Shown here in pieces: positions 63,134 to 64,000 of a DNA stretch of 64,000 bases. The notes under the pieces were generated by a model. It did not search any database, was not told the DNA's origin, and was given only the letters and a program-made list of their open reading frames with translations. The first letter of the stretch is position 1. Each line of letters starts with the position of its first letter. Location of the stretch: NCBI RefSeq assembly GCF_016808095.1, contig NC_068976.1:15587663-15651662 (forward strand), in the 5' to 3' direction. This DNA comes from Vigna angularis. Taxonomy: Eukaryota; Streptophyta; Magnoliopsida; Fabales; Fabaceae. The translations under genes were made by a program, and so were the position numbers.

Positions 63134-64000
63134 TGTCGCAACCGGAATCGCGACGGGACGACGATCCAATAAAAAGATAGAATATTAATTTTGAAAAAGT
63201 TTCGAAAAAGAGATTTGGAGTCGCCACCATAGTTTATTCTGGAAAACTACGGAAAAACCATAAAATGACAAGGCATGGTCAAATAGAACCAGATTCTTGG
63301 TTCGGGAGTCGATTACGTGTAGGGAAGGTATCAGCACCCTACAACGCCTGCCCTAAGGCAGTACCTTTAACTAAATGCGCGAATGTGGATGTGGTTTTTC
63401 AAAGTGTTTAACATTCCCTTGAAAATAAAACTCAAAAGAAACAAACAATATTTTTTAGCTTTTTTGGCCCGACAAGGATTAACCTTGCTCCTACGTATTC
63501 TCATGTGAGAAATCAGGGTTACGTAGTTATTTGAAAACTGCTTTGGAAATTTGTTTGAAAATTGTTTGAGAATTTGTTTTGGATAAATTTTGGATTTTTG
63601 GGAAAGTGAGCCTGACAAGGACTGGCCTTGCTCCTACGTATCTCCACTTTTAGTGGAGAATCAAGGATCACGTAGATCTGGCAAGGCGATATTGATTGTT
63701 ATTTGAAAATGTTGATGTTTTTGGTTTTTGAGGATTTTTATATTTTTTTTTGGTATTTTTGAAGAAAGAGAAAAGGTTTTTGGCGCAAGGACGATGCGTG
63801 CGATCACACATGTGCCTAAACCTTTAAAACATATTTTTTGGTATTTTTAATTTTAGAAAAGAGAAAAGGTTTTTAGCACAAGGACGATGCGTGCGATCAC
63901 ACATGTGCCTAAACCTTTGAAACATATTTTTTGCGTAATGAGTACTAGGCTGATGCGTACGATCGCACGAGCACTCACACGGCTTTTATTTTTTTTGTTT
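63134..64000 (-). repeat. 5' LTR of the Ogre-type element (end part only, cut by the window)
   Basis: The first 867 bp match 46393 onward almost base for base, apart from a 35-bp segment near 63639-63673 that is missing from the left copy, one T-tract difference and single substitutions. Near the window end the copy structure of the 70-bp array differs from the left LTR. Confidence 0.93.

Larger units (their letters stand above)
46393..64000 (-). mobile_element. Tat/Ogre-type LTR element lacking recognisable pol (partial; runs past the window end)
   Basis: Sequence from 46393 repeats in direct orientation from 63134 (offset 16741), defining two LTRs. Orientation is minus: next to the right LTR is a PBS on the minus strand, next to the left LTR a minus-strand polypurine tract, and decayed gag reads on the minus strand. 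The internal region is 12467 bp (50667-63133). It contains, in element order: PBS, gag remnants (about 62.3-59.3 kb), then a region with an antisense homeodomain gene, and several tandem arrays toward the 3' LTR. I could not recognise protease, RT, RNase H or integrase anywhere. It is either a non-autonomous derivative or a deleted copy. The left flank is AAGGG; the matching duplication would lie outside the window. Confidence 0.85.

Overview
The window looks like plant nuclear DNA, most likely from a legume of the Vigna/Phaseolus group. That assignment is an inference from the protein families and from the LTR families (Tekay/Del-type and Tat/Ogre-type); no species marker is present. The background is AT-rich. 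Single-copy genes sit at wide spacing in the first 43 kb, and the last 21 kb is almost entirely transposable-element DNA.

Four ordinary host genes can be read. (1) A small EF-hand calcium-binding protein lies at 3.8-4.2 kb on the + strand; its 5' end appears frameshifted. (2) A ten-exon phosphatidate phosphatase (lipin/PAH) gene lies at 5.8-9.8 kb on the - strand, 593 aa, unusually short for a plant PAH. (3) A single-exon BRI1 kinase inhibitor 1 (BKI1) homologue lies at 26.2-27.1 kb on the - strand. (4) A nine-exon PP2C-type phosphatase of the Arabidopsis PP2C12 type lies at 37.9-41.8 kb on the - strand, 427 aa. They show no operon-like or pathway link to each other.

Mobile DNA: a complete, very young Ty3/gypsy element (Tekay/Del chromovirus type) lies at 11366-21142, with 2505-bp LTRs, TTAAT target duplication, PBS, PPT and one intact 1524-codon polyprotein. 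Two solo LTRs of related families lie at 30278-32869 (TSD ATCAT) and 43468-46305 (TSD AAAAA). A 0.6-kb foldback element lies at 42711-43334. From 46393 to beyond the window end there is a Tat/Ogre-type element on the - strand: 3' LTR 46393-50666, PPT, a repeat-rich region, a decayed gag region at about 59.3-62.3 kb, PBS at 63114-63131, and the start of the 5' LTR from 63134. No pol domains were recognised in it.

The most unusual object is inside that Ogre-type element. In antisense to it, at 57697-58256, lies an intact two-exon gene for a 152-aa WUSCHEL-related (WOX-type) homeodomain protein with WUS-box-like and EAR-like C-terminal motifs. It is preceded by a TATA box, a CT-rich leader and a predicted leader intron. 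The surrounding gag is full of stops while this gene is open, so it may be a captured or element-borne regulator. A second striking signal is that arrays of the same CpG-rich motif (CGTTCG / CGAACG) occur in the Tekay LTRs, both solo LTRs, the foldback element and the Ogre-type LTR, which are not all related to one another.
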